Assembly (NCBI GenBank): GCA_017435305.1
Contig: JAFSFH010000006.1
Location: 1-28,723 of the forward strand
DNA length: 28,723 nt
Source of the DNA: Clostridia bacterium
Lineage (GTDB): Bacteria; Bacillota_A; Clostridia; Oscillospirales; Acutalibacteraceae
Reading direction: 5' to 3'
Shown: positions 8,608 to 15,554 of the stretch, in pieces
How positions within the stretch are numbered: position 1 is the first letter of the stretch
How the letters are laid out: the number at the start of each line of letters is the position of its first letter
Program-made: the position numbers and the translations under genes
Notes under the pieces: generated by a model
The model's database searches: none
What the model saw: the letters and a program-made list of their open reading frames with translations, nothing else
Told to the model about the DNA's origin: nothing

Positions 8608-9506
8608 GCGTCAACCTGTGCGGCATTGAGCTGGACAACCCCGTCATCCCCGCCAGCGGCACCTTCGGCTTCGGCTATGAGTTTGCCGAATTGTACGACA
8701 TCAACTGTCTGGGCACCTTCTCCTTTAAGGGCACCACCCGCGACCCCCGCTTCGGTAACCCCACCCCCCGCATCGCCGAGTGCACCGCGGGTATGATCAA
8801 CGCGGTGGGTTTGCAGAATCCCGGTGTGGACAAGGTGATCGCCGAGGAATTGCCCAAGCTGAAACAATGCTTTCATAAGCCGGTGATGGCCAACGTCAGC
8901 GGCTTCGCCATCGAGGATTATGCCTATACCTGTGAGCGATTGGACAAAGAGGAGCAGGTGGGCTGGCTGGAGGTCAACGTCAGCTGTCCCAACGTCCACG
9001 GCGGCGGTATGAGCTTCGGCACCAGCCCCCGGGCGGCGGCTGAGGTGGTTAAGGCAGTCAAGGCGGTCACCACCAAGCCGGTGATCGTGAAACTGTCCCC
9101 CAACGTCACCGACATCGTGGCTATTGCCAAAGCCTGCGAAGAGGCGGGCGCCGACGGCATCAGCCTGATCAACACCCTGCTGGGTATGCGCATCGACCTG
9201 AAGACCAAAAAGCCGGTCATCGCCAACAAAATGGGCGGTTTTTCCGGTCCGGCCATCTTTCCGGTGGCGGTGCGGATGGTGTATCAGGTGGCACAGGCGG
9301 TCAATATCCCCGTGGTGGGTATGGGCGGTGTATCCTGTGCCGAGGACGTTATCGAGATGATGCTGGCGGGCGCCACCGCCGTGCAGGTGGGCGCCGCCAA
9401 CCTGGTCAACCCCTATGCGTGTGAAGAGATTATCCGCGATTTGCCCGCCGTGATGGATCGCTACGGCATCGCGAATTTGAAAGATATGATAGGAGGCGTT
9501 CAGTAA
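8595..9506 (+). CDS. pyrD: Dihydroorotate dehydrogenase class 1B catalytic subunit (PyrD)
   Basis: FMN enzyme oxidising dihydroorotate to orotate; with PyrK it forms the NAD-dependent heterotetramer of Gram-positive anaerobes. The 303 residues are standard for class 1B. Visible features are PVIPASGTFGFG near the N-terminus, EVNVSCPNVHGGG with the catalytic base Cys131, the FMN-binding IPVVGMGGVSCAEDVIEMM and GATAVQVGAAN. The AAGGAGGAG ribosome site lies inside pyrK. The stop codon overlaps the pyrF start (TAATG). The use of class 1B rather than quinone-linked class 2 fits an anaerobe. Confidence 0.97.
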   Translation: MGRLSVNLCGIELDNPVIPASGTFGFGYEFAELYDINCLGTFSFKGTTRDPRFGNPTPRIAECTAGMINAVGLQNPGVDKVIAEELPKLKQCFHKPVMANVSGFAIEDYAYTCERLDKEEQVGWLEVNVSCPNVHGGGMSFGTSPRAAAEVVKAVKAVTTKPVIVKLSPNVTDIVAIAKACEEAGADGISLINTLLGMRIDLKTKKPVIANKMGGFSGPAIFPVAVRMVYQVAQAVNIPVVGMGGVSCAEDVIEMMLAGATAVQVGAANLVNPYACEEIIRDLPAVMDRYGIANLKDMIGGVQ

Positions 9507-10204
9507 TGGGAAAAGACGTAATTGTTGCCTGTGATTTTGCCAATGCGGATCAGGTGTTTGGTTTTCTGGATCGGTTCACCGCCCGCAAACCTTTTGTGAA
9601 GATCGGTATGGAGCTGTTTTATGCCGAGGGACCCCAGATCGTCCGCGAGATCAAGCGTCGCGGGCATAAGATCTTCTTGGATCTGAAGCTCCACGACATT
9701 CCCAACACCGTGAAAAAATCTATGAGCGTGCTGTCGGGTCTGGACGTGGACATCACCAACCTGCACGCCGGCGGCACCGTGCGGATGATGGAGGCGGCGC
9801 TGGAGGGTCTGACCCGACCCGACGGCACCCGTCCCCTGCTGATCGCGGTTACCCAGCTGACCTCCACCGATCAGGAGGCGATGGAGAACGACCTGCTGAT
9901 TAAAGAGCCCATTGATAAAGTGGTGATGCACTACGCCGCGTGCGCCAAAAAGGCGGGTCTGGACGGCGTGGTGTGCTCCCCTCTGGAGGCGGGCAAGGTG
10001 CACGACACCTGCGGCGCTGACTTTTTAACCGTCACCCCCGGTGTTCGCTTTGCTGATGGGGACATCGGCGACCAGAAGCGGGTGATGACTCCCGCCGCCG
10101 CCAAGGAGATCGGCTCCGACTACATCGTGGTGGGACGTCCCATCACCGCCGCCGCCGACCCCGTAGCCGCCTACGAGCGTTGCGTGGCGGAATTCTGCGA
10201 TTGA
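9506..10204 (+). CDS. pyrF: Orotidine 5'-phosphate decarboxylase (PyrF)
   Basis: Last step of UMP synthesis, OMP to UMP. The 232-residue TIM barrel matches the short PyrF family (B. subtilis/E. coli type). The catalytic lysine/aspartate array DLKLHD is at residues 59-64 (Asp59, Lys61, Asp64), and the phosphate-gripping VVGRPITAA lies near the C-terminus. The start overlaps the pyrD stop in a TAATG, with AGGAGG upstream, so the two are translationally coupled. A 187-base gap with a repeat element separates it from pyrE. Confidence 0.97.
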   Translation: MGKDVIVACDFANADQVFGFLDRFTARKPFVKIGMELFYAEGPQIVREIKRRGHKIFLDLKLHDIPNTVKKSMSVLSGLDVDITNLHAGGTVRMMEAALEGLTRPDGTRPLLIAVTQLTSTDQEAMENDLLIKEPIDKVVMHYAACAKKAGLDGVVCSPLEAGKVHDTCGADFLTVTPGVRFADGDIGDQKRVMTPAAAKEIGSDYIVVGRPITAAADPVAAYERCVAEFCD

Positions 10205-10226
10205 AAAGATTGCGAAAGCGACAGTA

Positions 10227-10352
10227 GCCTCCCTCATTGAGGGAGGTGGCACGGCGCCAGCCGTGACGGAGGGAGTTGTGTGCCTATCAAACTCCCCCAG
10301 TCAGTCGTTGGCTGTGTCAGCCGCCGCCTGACAGCCCCCTCGGGGAGGGGGC
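10227..10352. repeat. Type B plus type A-like hairpin repeat between pyrF and pyrE
   Basis: The element begins with an 8-bp stem (10228-10235 with 10239-10246). A 6-bp stem follows (CACGGC 10250-10255 with GCCGTG 10260-10265), then GACGGAGGGAGTTGTG. The right half carries CTCCCCCAGTC and ends in a CCCCCTCGGGGAGGGGG hairpin. There is no T-run after the last hairpin and no clear promoter, so pyrE probably remains in the operon. Confidence 0.8.
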
Positions 10353-10391
10353 CTTCGTAAAAACACAACAAACCATTAAGGAGGAAACGTA

Positions 10392-11045
10392 ATGGAAGCC
10401 TACAAGAGAGAATTTATCCAATTCCTGAAGGAGGCGGGCGTGCTGAAGTTCGGCGATTTCACCGCCAAGTCGGGACGCAAGATCCCCTATTTCATCAACG
10501 CCGGTATGATCAAGACCGGCAACGACATCGCCCGCCTGGGCGAGTTCTACGCCAAGGCCTACTTTGAGAAACTGGGCAATAAGCCGTCAGTGCTGTACGG
10601 TCCTGCGTATAAGGGTATCTCTCTGTCGGTGTCCGCCGCCGTGGCGTTGTCCAAGAACGGGCTGAACGTCCCCTTCTTCTTCAACCGTAAAGAGGTGAAG
10701 GATCACGGCGAGGGCGGTGTGTTCGTGGGGTACGTGCCCCAGGCAGGGGAGGAGATCGTCATTATCGAGGACGTGATCACCGCCGGCACCGCCATCCGCG
10801 AGAGCATGGAGATCCTCGGCCATCTGGAGGATACCAAGGTGGCCGCCACCTTCATTATGGTGGACCGCAAGGAAAAGGGGCAGACCGAGAAGGGCGCCAT
10901 GCAGGAGATCGAGGAGCAGTTCGGCTTCCCCGTCTACTCCATCGTGGACGTGTACGACATCATTGAGTATCTGGAAGAAGACCCCGCCAACGAGGAGAAC
11001 GTCACCCGAATTAAAAACTATCTGGCTATCAATGGAGCGAAATAA
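10392..11045 (+). CDS. pyrE: Orotate phosphoribosyltransferase (PyrE)
   Basis: Joins orotate to PRPP to give OMP. The 217 residues form a type I phosphoribosyltransferase fold with the PRPP loop [15 protein letters not shown] (EDVITAGTA at 126-134). [20 protein letters not shown] is near the N-terminus and a flexible hood/loop segment ([14 protein letters not shown]) contains the catalytic lysine region. The start has AAGGAGG ten bases upstream. The stop overlaps the pyrB start (TAATG), so pyrE and pyrB are coupled. Placement after the repeat-filled gap separates it slightly from pyrF, its functional partner. Confidence 0.96.
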   Translation: MEAYKREFIQFLKEAGVLKFGDFTAKSGRKIPYFINAGMIKTGNDIARLGEFYAKAYFEKLGNKPSVLYGPAYKGISLSVSAAVALSKNGLNVPFFFNRKEVKDHGEGGVFVGYVPQAGEEIVIIEDVITAGTAIRESMEILGHLEDTKVAATFIMVDRKEKGQTEKGAMQEIEEQFGFPVYSIVDVYDIIEYLEEDPANEENVTRIKNYLAINGAK

Positions 11046-12115
11046 TGAGAAGTTTAATTGATATTGTGGATATGTCGGTGGCGGAGCTGGACGAGCTGAT
11101 CGCCACCGCCTGCGACATCATCGACCATCCCGACAAATACCGCGAGGCTTGTAAATACAAGAAACTGGCGACCCTGTTTTTTGAGCCTTCCACCCGCACC
11201 CGCCTGAGCTTTGAGGCGGCGATGCTGGAATTGGGCGGCAGCGTCATCGGCTTCTCCGCCGCGGGCAATTCCTCCGCCGCCAAGGGGGAGAGCGTGGCGG
11301 ACACCGCCAAGACGGTGAGCTGTTACGCGGACATCATCGCCATGCGTCATCCTCTGGAGGGCGCGGCGCTGGTGGCGGCCAATAACGCCGCCATCCCCGT
11401 CATCAACGCCGGCGACGGCGGTCATTGTCACCCCACCCAGACGCTGGCGGATCTACTGACCATCCATCGGGAAAAGGGCGGCTTTGATAATCTGACGGTG
11501 GGCTTTTGCGGTGACTTGAAATACGGGCGCACCGTCCACTCCCTCATCAGCGCCCTGTCCCGCTACAGCGGCATTCGGGTGGTGCTCATCTCCCCCGAGG
11601 AGCTGCGGTTGCCCGAGTATGTGAAATCGGAAGTGCTGGACAAGAAGAGCATCCCCTACGAAGAGGTCACCTCGCTGGAGCAGGCGATGCCGCACTTGGA
11701 CATTCTGTATATGACCCGCGTCCAGCGGGAGCGGTTTGCGGACCCCGACCAGTACGAGCGGCTGAAGGATTGCTACGTTCTGGATATGCCCAAGTTGGCT
11801 ACCGCCAAACCCGACCTGTGCGTGATGCACCCGCTGCCCCGGGTCAACGAGATCTCGGTGGCGGTGGACGCCGACCCCCGCGCCTGTTATTTTAAACAGG
11901 TGTTAAACGGCAAGTATATGCGTATGGCGCTGATACTGAAGCTGTTGGGGGACGAGAGCCATCCCGTCCCCGTTACCGCCCCTGCCGAGGGTCGCCGTTG
12001 CCGTAACCCCCGCTGCATCACCACCTGCGAGCAGGAATTGCCCCAGGCATTCGTAAGGACCGACACAGGCGCCTACCGCTGTCTGTACTGTGAAACCGAA
12101 GGAAAGGACGATTAA
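11045..12115 (+). CDS. pyrB: Aspartate carbamoyltransferase with fused C-terminal PyrI-like zinc domain
   Basis: Catalytic chain condensing carbamoyl phosphate and aspartate. Residues 1 to about 302 are a normal Pyr[14 protein letters not shown] (carbamoyl-phosphate STRTR loop), [35 protein letters not shown] and HPLPRVNEI. The [12 protein letters not shown] form is like E. coli-type enzymes that pair with PyrI. The protein is 356 residues, about 45-50 longer than a bare PyrB. The tail has Cys319-x4-Cys324 and Cys346-x2-Cys349 in the context [11 protein letters not shown] and CLYCE. This mirrors the four-cysteine zinc site of E. coli PyrI (Cys109, 114, 138, 141; CPNSNCISHAE and CKYCE). The PyrI allosteric nucleotide-binding domain is absent, and no pyrI gene is in the window. 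I infer that the zinc domain was fused to the catalytic chain; its structural role here is unknown. Confidence 0.93.
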   Translation: MRSLIDIVDMSVAELDELIATACDIIDHPDKYREACKYKKLATLFFEPSTRTRLSFEAAMLELGGSVIGFSAAGNSSAAKGESVADTAKTVSCYADIIAMRHPLEGAALVAANNAAIPVINAGDGGHCHPTQTLADLLTIHREKGGFDNLTVGFCGDLKYGRTVHSLISALSRYSGIRVVLISPEELRLPEYVKSEVLDKKSIPYEEVTSLEQAMPHLDILYMTRVQRERFADPDQYERLKDCYVLDMPKLATAKPDLCVMHPLPRVNEISVAVDADPRACYFKQVLNGKYMRMALILKLLGDESHPVPVTAPAEGRRCRNPRCITTCEQELPQAFVRTDTGAYRCLYCETEGKDD

Positions 12116-12117
12116 CC

Positions 12118-13623
12118 ATGGCTAAGATCATCAACGAGCCCTCCCACACGTTTAACGAGTACCTGCTGATTCCCGGGTACTCCGACCACACCTGCATCCC
12201 CGCCAACGTATCGCTGAAGACCCCCTTGACCAAGTTTAAGCGCGGGGAGAAACCGGCCATTGAGATGAACATCCCCATGGTGTCTGCCATTATGCAGTCG
12301 GTCTCCGGCGACCGTCTGGCGGTGGCGCTGGCCACCGAGGGCGGCGTGTCCTTCATCTACGGCTCCCAGACGGTGGAGGACGAGGCCGCTATGGTGAAGC
12401 GCGCCAAGGATTACAAGGCAGGCTTTGTCACCAGCGACAGCAATCTGACCCCTGACCATACCCTGGCGGACGTGGTGGCGCTTAAGGAGCAGACCGGTCA
12501 TTCCACCGTGGCCATCACCGAGGACGGCACCGTCAACGGTCGCCTGGTGGGCATCGTCACCGGTCGCGATTATCGCGTTTCCCGTATGAGCCCCGCCACC
12601 AAGGTGGCAGAGTTTATGACCCCCCTTGACAAGCTGATCACCGCCCCCGAGGGCACCACCCTCAAGGAGGCCAACGATATCATTTGGGATCACAAGCTGA
12701 ACAGCCTGCCCATCGTGGACAGCGAGGGTCGTCTGCTGTATTTCGTATTCCGTAAGGATTACGACAGCCACAAGCAGAACCCCAACGAGCTGCTGGACGC
12801 GGACAAGCGCTACGTGGTGGGCGCGGGCATCAACACCCGCGACTATGCCCAGCGGGTGCCTGCGCTGGTGGAGGCGGGCGCCGACGTGCTGTGCATCGAC
12901 TCCTCCGAGGGCTTCTCCGAGTGGCAGAAGCTGACCATCGACTGGATCCGTGAGCACTACGGCGACACCGTTAAGGTGGGCGCCGGCAACGTGGTGGACG
13001 CCGCGGGCTTCCGCTTTTTGGCGGAGGCGGGCGCCGACTTTGTGAAGGTGGGCATCGGCGGCGGCTCCATCTGCATCACCCGCGAGACCAAGGGCATCGG
13101 TCGCGGACAGGCCACCGCCCTCATCGAGGTGTGCGCCGAGCGTGACCGCTACTTTGAGGAGACCGGCATCTACGTGCCGGTGGGCTCCGACGGCGGCATC
13201 GTGTACGACCACCACATCACCCTGGCGCTGGCGATGGGTGCCGACTTTGTGATGCTGGGTCGCTATTTCGCCCGCTTTGACGAGTCCCCCACCAATAAGG
13301 TGAATATCGGCGGTACGTACTATAAGGAGTACTGGGGCGAGGGCTCCAGCCGCGCCCGCAACTGGATGCGGTACGACCTGGGCGGCGATAAGAAATTGTC
13401 CTTTGAGGAGGGCGTGGACTCCTACGTCCCCTATGCCGGCAGCCTGAAGGACAACGTGGCGCTGTCCCTGTCCAAGGTGAAGTCCACCATGTGCAACTGC
13501 GGTGCGCTCACCATCCCCGAATTGCAGCAGAAGGCGACCCTCACGCTGGTGTCCGCCACCAGCATCGTAGAGGGCGGCGCTCATGATGTTATACAAAAAG
13601 AGAAGAACGTAGCCATCAAATAA
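12118..13623 (+). CDS. guaB: IMP dehydrogenase, Tritrichomonas foetus-like type (GuaB)
   Basis: Oxidises IMP to XMP with NAD+, the committed GMP step. The 501 residues form a TIM barrel interrupted by a CBS pair (about residues 95-220; [19 protein letters not shown]). The catalytic loop [13 protein letters not shown] has Cys319, and the mobile flap reads [12 protein letters not shown] then MRYDLGG, with Arg418-Tyr419. These residues and even their numbering match T. foetus IMPDH as I recall it, rather than the E. coli/B. subtilis form (YRGMGS, SDRYFQ). The C-terminal [16 protein letters not shown] is also of that clade. The start lies two bases after the pyrB stop with GGAAAGGA upstream, so guaB is the last gene of the pyrimidine operon. 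GMP reductase is excluded by the CBS domains and the flap. Confidence 0.93.
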   Translation: MAKIINEPSHTFNEYLLIPGYSDHTCIPANVSLKTPLTKFKRGEKPAIEMNIPMVSAIMQSVSGDRLAVALATEGGVSFIYGSQTVEDEAAMVKRAKDYKAGFVTSDSNLTPDHTLADVVALKEQTGHSTVAITEDGTVNGRLVGIVTGRDYRVSRMSPATKVAEFMTPLDKLITAPEGTTLKEANDIIWDHKLNSLPIVDSEGRLLYFVFRKDYDSHKQNPNELLDADKRYVVGAGINTRDYAQRVPALVEAGADVLCIDSSEGFSEWQKLTIDWIREHYGDTVKVGAGNVVDAAGFRFLAEAGADFVKVGIGGGSICITRETKGIGRGQATALIEVCAERDRYFEETGIYVPVGSDGGIVYDHHITLALAMGADFVMLGRYFARFDESPTNKVNIGGTYYKEYWGEGSSRARNWMRYDLGGDKKLSFEEGVDSYVPYAGSLKDNVALSLSKVKSTMCNCGALTIPELQQKATLTLVSATSIVEGGAHDVIQKEKNVAIK

Positions 13624-13663
13624 TCGTCAATACAGAGAAAAGAGAAAATCGCACGTCTGTGCC

Positions 13664-13693
13664 TTGACACCATACCGTGAAAAATGGTATAAT
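13664..13693 (+). promoter_or_regulatory. Promoter of the purine operon
   Basis: Perfect consensus boxes TTGACA (13664-13669) and TATAAT (13688-13693), spaced by 18 bases, lie 41 bases after guaB. Predicted initiation near 13700 is just ahead of the ZTP aptamer. No terminator is seen between guaB and this promoter, so readthrough from the pyrimidine operon would also pass through the riboswitch. Confidence 0.9.
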
Positions 13694-13710
13694 TCGATGG
13701 TCAAATGAAT

Positions 13711-13791
13711 GGGTCTTTTGCGACTGACGGAGTAATTTGTGGAGCACCACAGAGGACCGAAGGACCCCATAGTTTCGCCGACCGTCTGGGC
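13711..13791 (+). promoter_or_regulatory. ZTP (pfl) riboswitch aptamer upstream of purE
   Basis: The layout matches the pfl/ZTP class. A 5' stem GGGTC (13711-13715) pairs with GACCC (13763-13767) and encloses the conserved CGACTGACGG (13721-13730), then a small hairpin GTGG-agca-CCAC (13739-13750). The 3' domain is CGCCGACCGTCTGGGCA (13776-13792). GACGG (13726-13730) can pair with CCGTC (13782-13786), the expected pseudoknot. ZTP riboswitches sense ZTP/ZMP, the AICAR nucleotide that accumulates when 10-formyl-THF is low, and they turn on purine and one-carbon genes. The 3' TGGGCA is shared with the following terminator stem, which implies transcription-termination control with ligand binding favouring readthrough. 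Confidence 0.88.
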
Positions 13792-13835
13792 ACAGTTATC
13801 TCGTGTGAGAAAACTGTGCCCATTTCTGTTTTTTT
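13787..13835 (+). terminator. Riboswitch expression-platform terminator
   Basis: TGGGCACAGTT (13787-13797) pairs perfectly with AACTGTGCCCA (13812-13822), and the stem extends inward by TCTC/GAGA (13799-13802 with 13807-13810). T-rich sequence follows, ending in seven T (13829-13835). The 5' arm overlaps the aptamer's conserved TGGGCA, so aptamer formation and terminator formation are mutually exclusive. It also terminates any readthrough from guaB. Confidence 0.92.
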
Positions 13836-13864
13836 GGAGAGATGACGGGCGAGAATCAGACAGA

Positions 13865-14133
13865 GGCCCCCTTGCCTAAAGGGGGCTGTCCGAGCAGAGC
13901 GAGGACTGGGGGATTCCGGGGCGGCTTTCAGATGGTACTTGTCGCGTGTTGCACCTGCCGCCCCTCGAGAATGGCGTTGCCATTCTCCTGAGTTTTCATA
14001 AAATCTGCGGTTTGCCGTGCTTTGCACGGTATCCCTCCACCGCCGTTCCGGCGGTCCCCCTCCCTTTAGGCAAGGGAGGCTTATCTCTATCCGACCTGTC
14101 ATAGACTCGGTAGGGCGGGAGTTTACTCCCGCC
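13865..14133. repeat. Repeat-filled leader between riboswitch and purE
   Basis: The 320 bases between the riboswitch terminator and purE contain no gene. Positions 13865-13914 are a type A element (GGCCCCCTTGCCTAAAGGGG stem, ending GACTGGGGGATT). Around 14031-14080 there is a reversed type B-like element, with ACCGCC (14039-14044) pairing with GGCGGT (14050-14055) and a GGGAGGCTT end. A type C start at 14101 (ATAGACTCGGTAGGGC) leads into the hairpin GGCGGGAGTTTACTCCCGCC (14114-14133), which ends just ahead of the AAAGGAGG site of purE. A small hairpin (14015-14020 with 14024-14029) lies between. Confidence 0.75.
13964..13996 (+). terminator. Possible second intrinsic terminator in the purE leader
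   Basis: GAGAATGGC (13967-13975) and GCCATTCTC (13979-13987) form a perfect 9-bp stem with a 3-base loop, extendable by CTC/GAG across a 2-base bulge, then TTTT (13993-13996). The T-run is short, so it may be only a weak terminator or a stability hairpin. Confidence 0.35.
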
Positions 14134-14156
14134 GCATTCCAAAGGAGGTACTCACT

Positions 14157-14645
14157 ATGAAAAAAGTAGGCATCATTATGGGCAGCGACAGCGACCTGCC
14201 CATCATCAAAAAGGTCACCGACACCCTGTCGGCGCTGGGCATCCCCTATGAGGTACACATCTATTCCGCCCACCGCACCCCCGAGCAGGCTCGGGACTTT
14301 GCGGTGAACGCCCGCAAAAACGGGTTCGGCGTGCTGATCGCCGCCGCGGGTATGGCGGCGCACCTGGCGGGCGCCATCGCCGCGGGTACCACCCTGCCGG
14401 TCATCGGCATCCCCTGCAAGTCGGCGGCGCTGGACGGCATGGACGCCCTCCTGTCCACCGTGATGATGCCCACCGGCATCCCCGTGGCGACGGTGGCCAT
14501 CAACGGCGGCGCCAACGCCGCACTGCTGGCCGCCCAGATACTGGCGGTGGAGGACGCCGACCTGGCGGCGAAGCTGGATAAAAAGCGCGCCGACGATGCC
14601 GCCGCCGTGCTGGCGAAGGACGCGGACGTTATCAACTGTCTGTAA
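14157..14645 (+). CDS. purE: N5-carboxyaminoimidazole ribonucleotide mutase, class I (PurE)
   Basis: Produces CAIR in IMP synthesis. The 162 residues begin with the phosphate-site loop IIMGSDSDLP (6-15). SAHRTP follows at 37-42, with His39 corresponding to the E. coli PurE general acid/base histidine, and then AAGMAAHLAG and TTLPVIGIPC. These are class I features, which use N5-CAIR from PurK; class II enzymes carry different residues around the SAH motif and the GMAAHLAG loop. No purK is in the window. First gene after the ZTP riboswitch, with a strong AAAGGAGG. Whether it acts with a remote PurK or tolerates AIR plus CO2 cannot be told. Confidence 0.95.
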   Translation: MKKVGIIMGSDSDLPIIKKVTDTLSALGIPYEVHIYSAHRTPEQARDFAVNARKNGFGVLIAAAGMAAHLAGAIAAGTTLPVIGIPCKSAALDGMDALLSTVMMPTGIPVATVAINGGANAALLAAQILAVEDADLAAKLDKKRADDAAAVLAKDADVINCL

Positions 14646-14684
14646 CGGATAAACCATTTTCATATTTTTGAAGGAGCGATCACT

Positions 14685-15371
14685 ATGAGCAAAGAACTGA
14701 TTTACACCGGCAAGACCAAGGACGTGTACAAGCTGGACAACGGCAACTGCCTGCTGAAGTTCAAGGACGACTGCACCGGCAAGGACGGCGTGTTTGACCC
14801 CGGCGAGAACGCGGTGGGTCTGACCATCGACGGCGTGGGTGACGTGAACCTACGTATGTCCATCTATTTCTTTGAGAAGATCAATGCCGCCGGTATTCGG
14901 ACCCATTACGTGTCCGCCGATTTGGAGAACACCACCATGGAGGTACTGCCTGCCAAGGTGTTCGGCAAGGGTCTGGAGGTCATCTGCCGTAACAAGGCGG
15001 TAGGCTCCTTTATCCGCCGCTACGGCGCCCTCATCGAGTCCGGTGCCGACCTGCCCTCCTACGTGGAGACCACCCTGAAGGACGATGAAAAGGGTGATCC
15101 CCTCATCACCAAGGACGCTCTGGTGGCTATCGGAGTGATGACCGACCGGCAGTATGAGGAGCTGAAGAATATGACCCAGAAGATCACGGGGATTGTGGCG
15201 GAGGATCTGGCCGCCAAGGGTCTGGAACTGTACGACATCAAGTTCGAGTTCGGCTATGACCCCGAGGGTCGCGTGATGCTCATCGACGAGGTGGCCTCCG
15301 GCAATATGCGGGTGTATAAGGACGGCGAATACGTCGACCCCATGACCTTGAACAAGTTGTTCTTTGCGTAA
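14685..15371 (+). CDS. purC: SAICAR synthase (PurC)
   Basis: ATP-dependent ligation of aspartate to CAIR. The 228 residues are typical of the bacterial short form. Visible motifs are [12 protein letters not shown] at the N-terminus (nucleotide site), [16 protein letters not shown] in the middle, [20 protein letters not shown] and [11 protein letters not shown] near the C-terminus. The start has AAGGAGCG upstream, 39 bases after purE. A repeat-bearing gap of 183 bases follows before purF. Confidence 0.97.
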   Translation: MSKELIYTGKTKDVYKLDNGNCLLKFKDDCTGKDGVFDPGENAVGLTIDGVGDVNLRMSIYFFEKINAAGIRTHYVSADLENTTMEVLPAKVFGKGLEVICRNKAVGSFIRRYGALIESGADLPSYVETTLKDDEKGDPLITKDALVAIGVMTDRQYEELKNMTQKITGIVAEDLAAKGLELYDIKFEFGYDPEGRVMLIDEVASGNMRVYKDGEYVDPMTLNKLFFA

Positions 15372-15397
15372 GTGACAAAGACGATGCACCAGCTCTT

Positions 15398-15513
15398 GCC
15401 TCCCCTTGTCAGGGGAGGTGTCTGCGGCGTTAGCCGCAGACGGAGGGGTAGTTTGTGCTTGACTACCCCCCAGTCACAGCCGTGCTGTGACAGCCCCCCT
15501 GACAAGGGGGGCC
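15398..15513. repeat. Hairpin repeat between purC and purF
   Basis: The left half is type B-like: CCTCCCCTtgtcAGGGGAGG (from 15400), the hairpin TCTGCGGC-gtta-GCCGCAGA (15421-15440) and CGGAGGGGTAG. The right half is a reversed type A-like unit with CCCCCCAGTCACAG, a GTCACAGC-cgt-GCTGTGAC hairpin and CCCCCCTtgtcA-type stem sequence ending AAGGGGGGCC. It has no coding potential. Confidence 0.78.
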
Positions 15514-15554
15514 GAGAGGAAGTGCTTTTCTATCCCATTTGAAAGGAGACCACC

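Noticed and set aside
12112..13596. A 494-residue open frame on the minus strand antisense to guaB
   Set aside because: It is the mirror of a high-GC, RNY-biased coding gene. The translation is rich in His, Gly, Val and Gln with no domain, and there is no ribosome site. The plus strand encodes an unmistakable IMP dehydrogenase.
14114..14133. Hairpin before purE as a translational switch
   Set aside because: The hairpin ends before AAAGGAGG and does not include it, and a similar hairpin occurs at 26798-26817 as part of the repeat family; structure alone does not support a switch.
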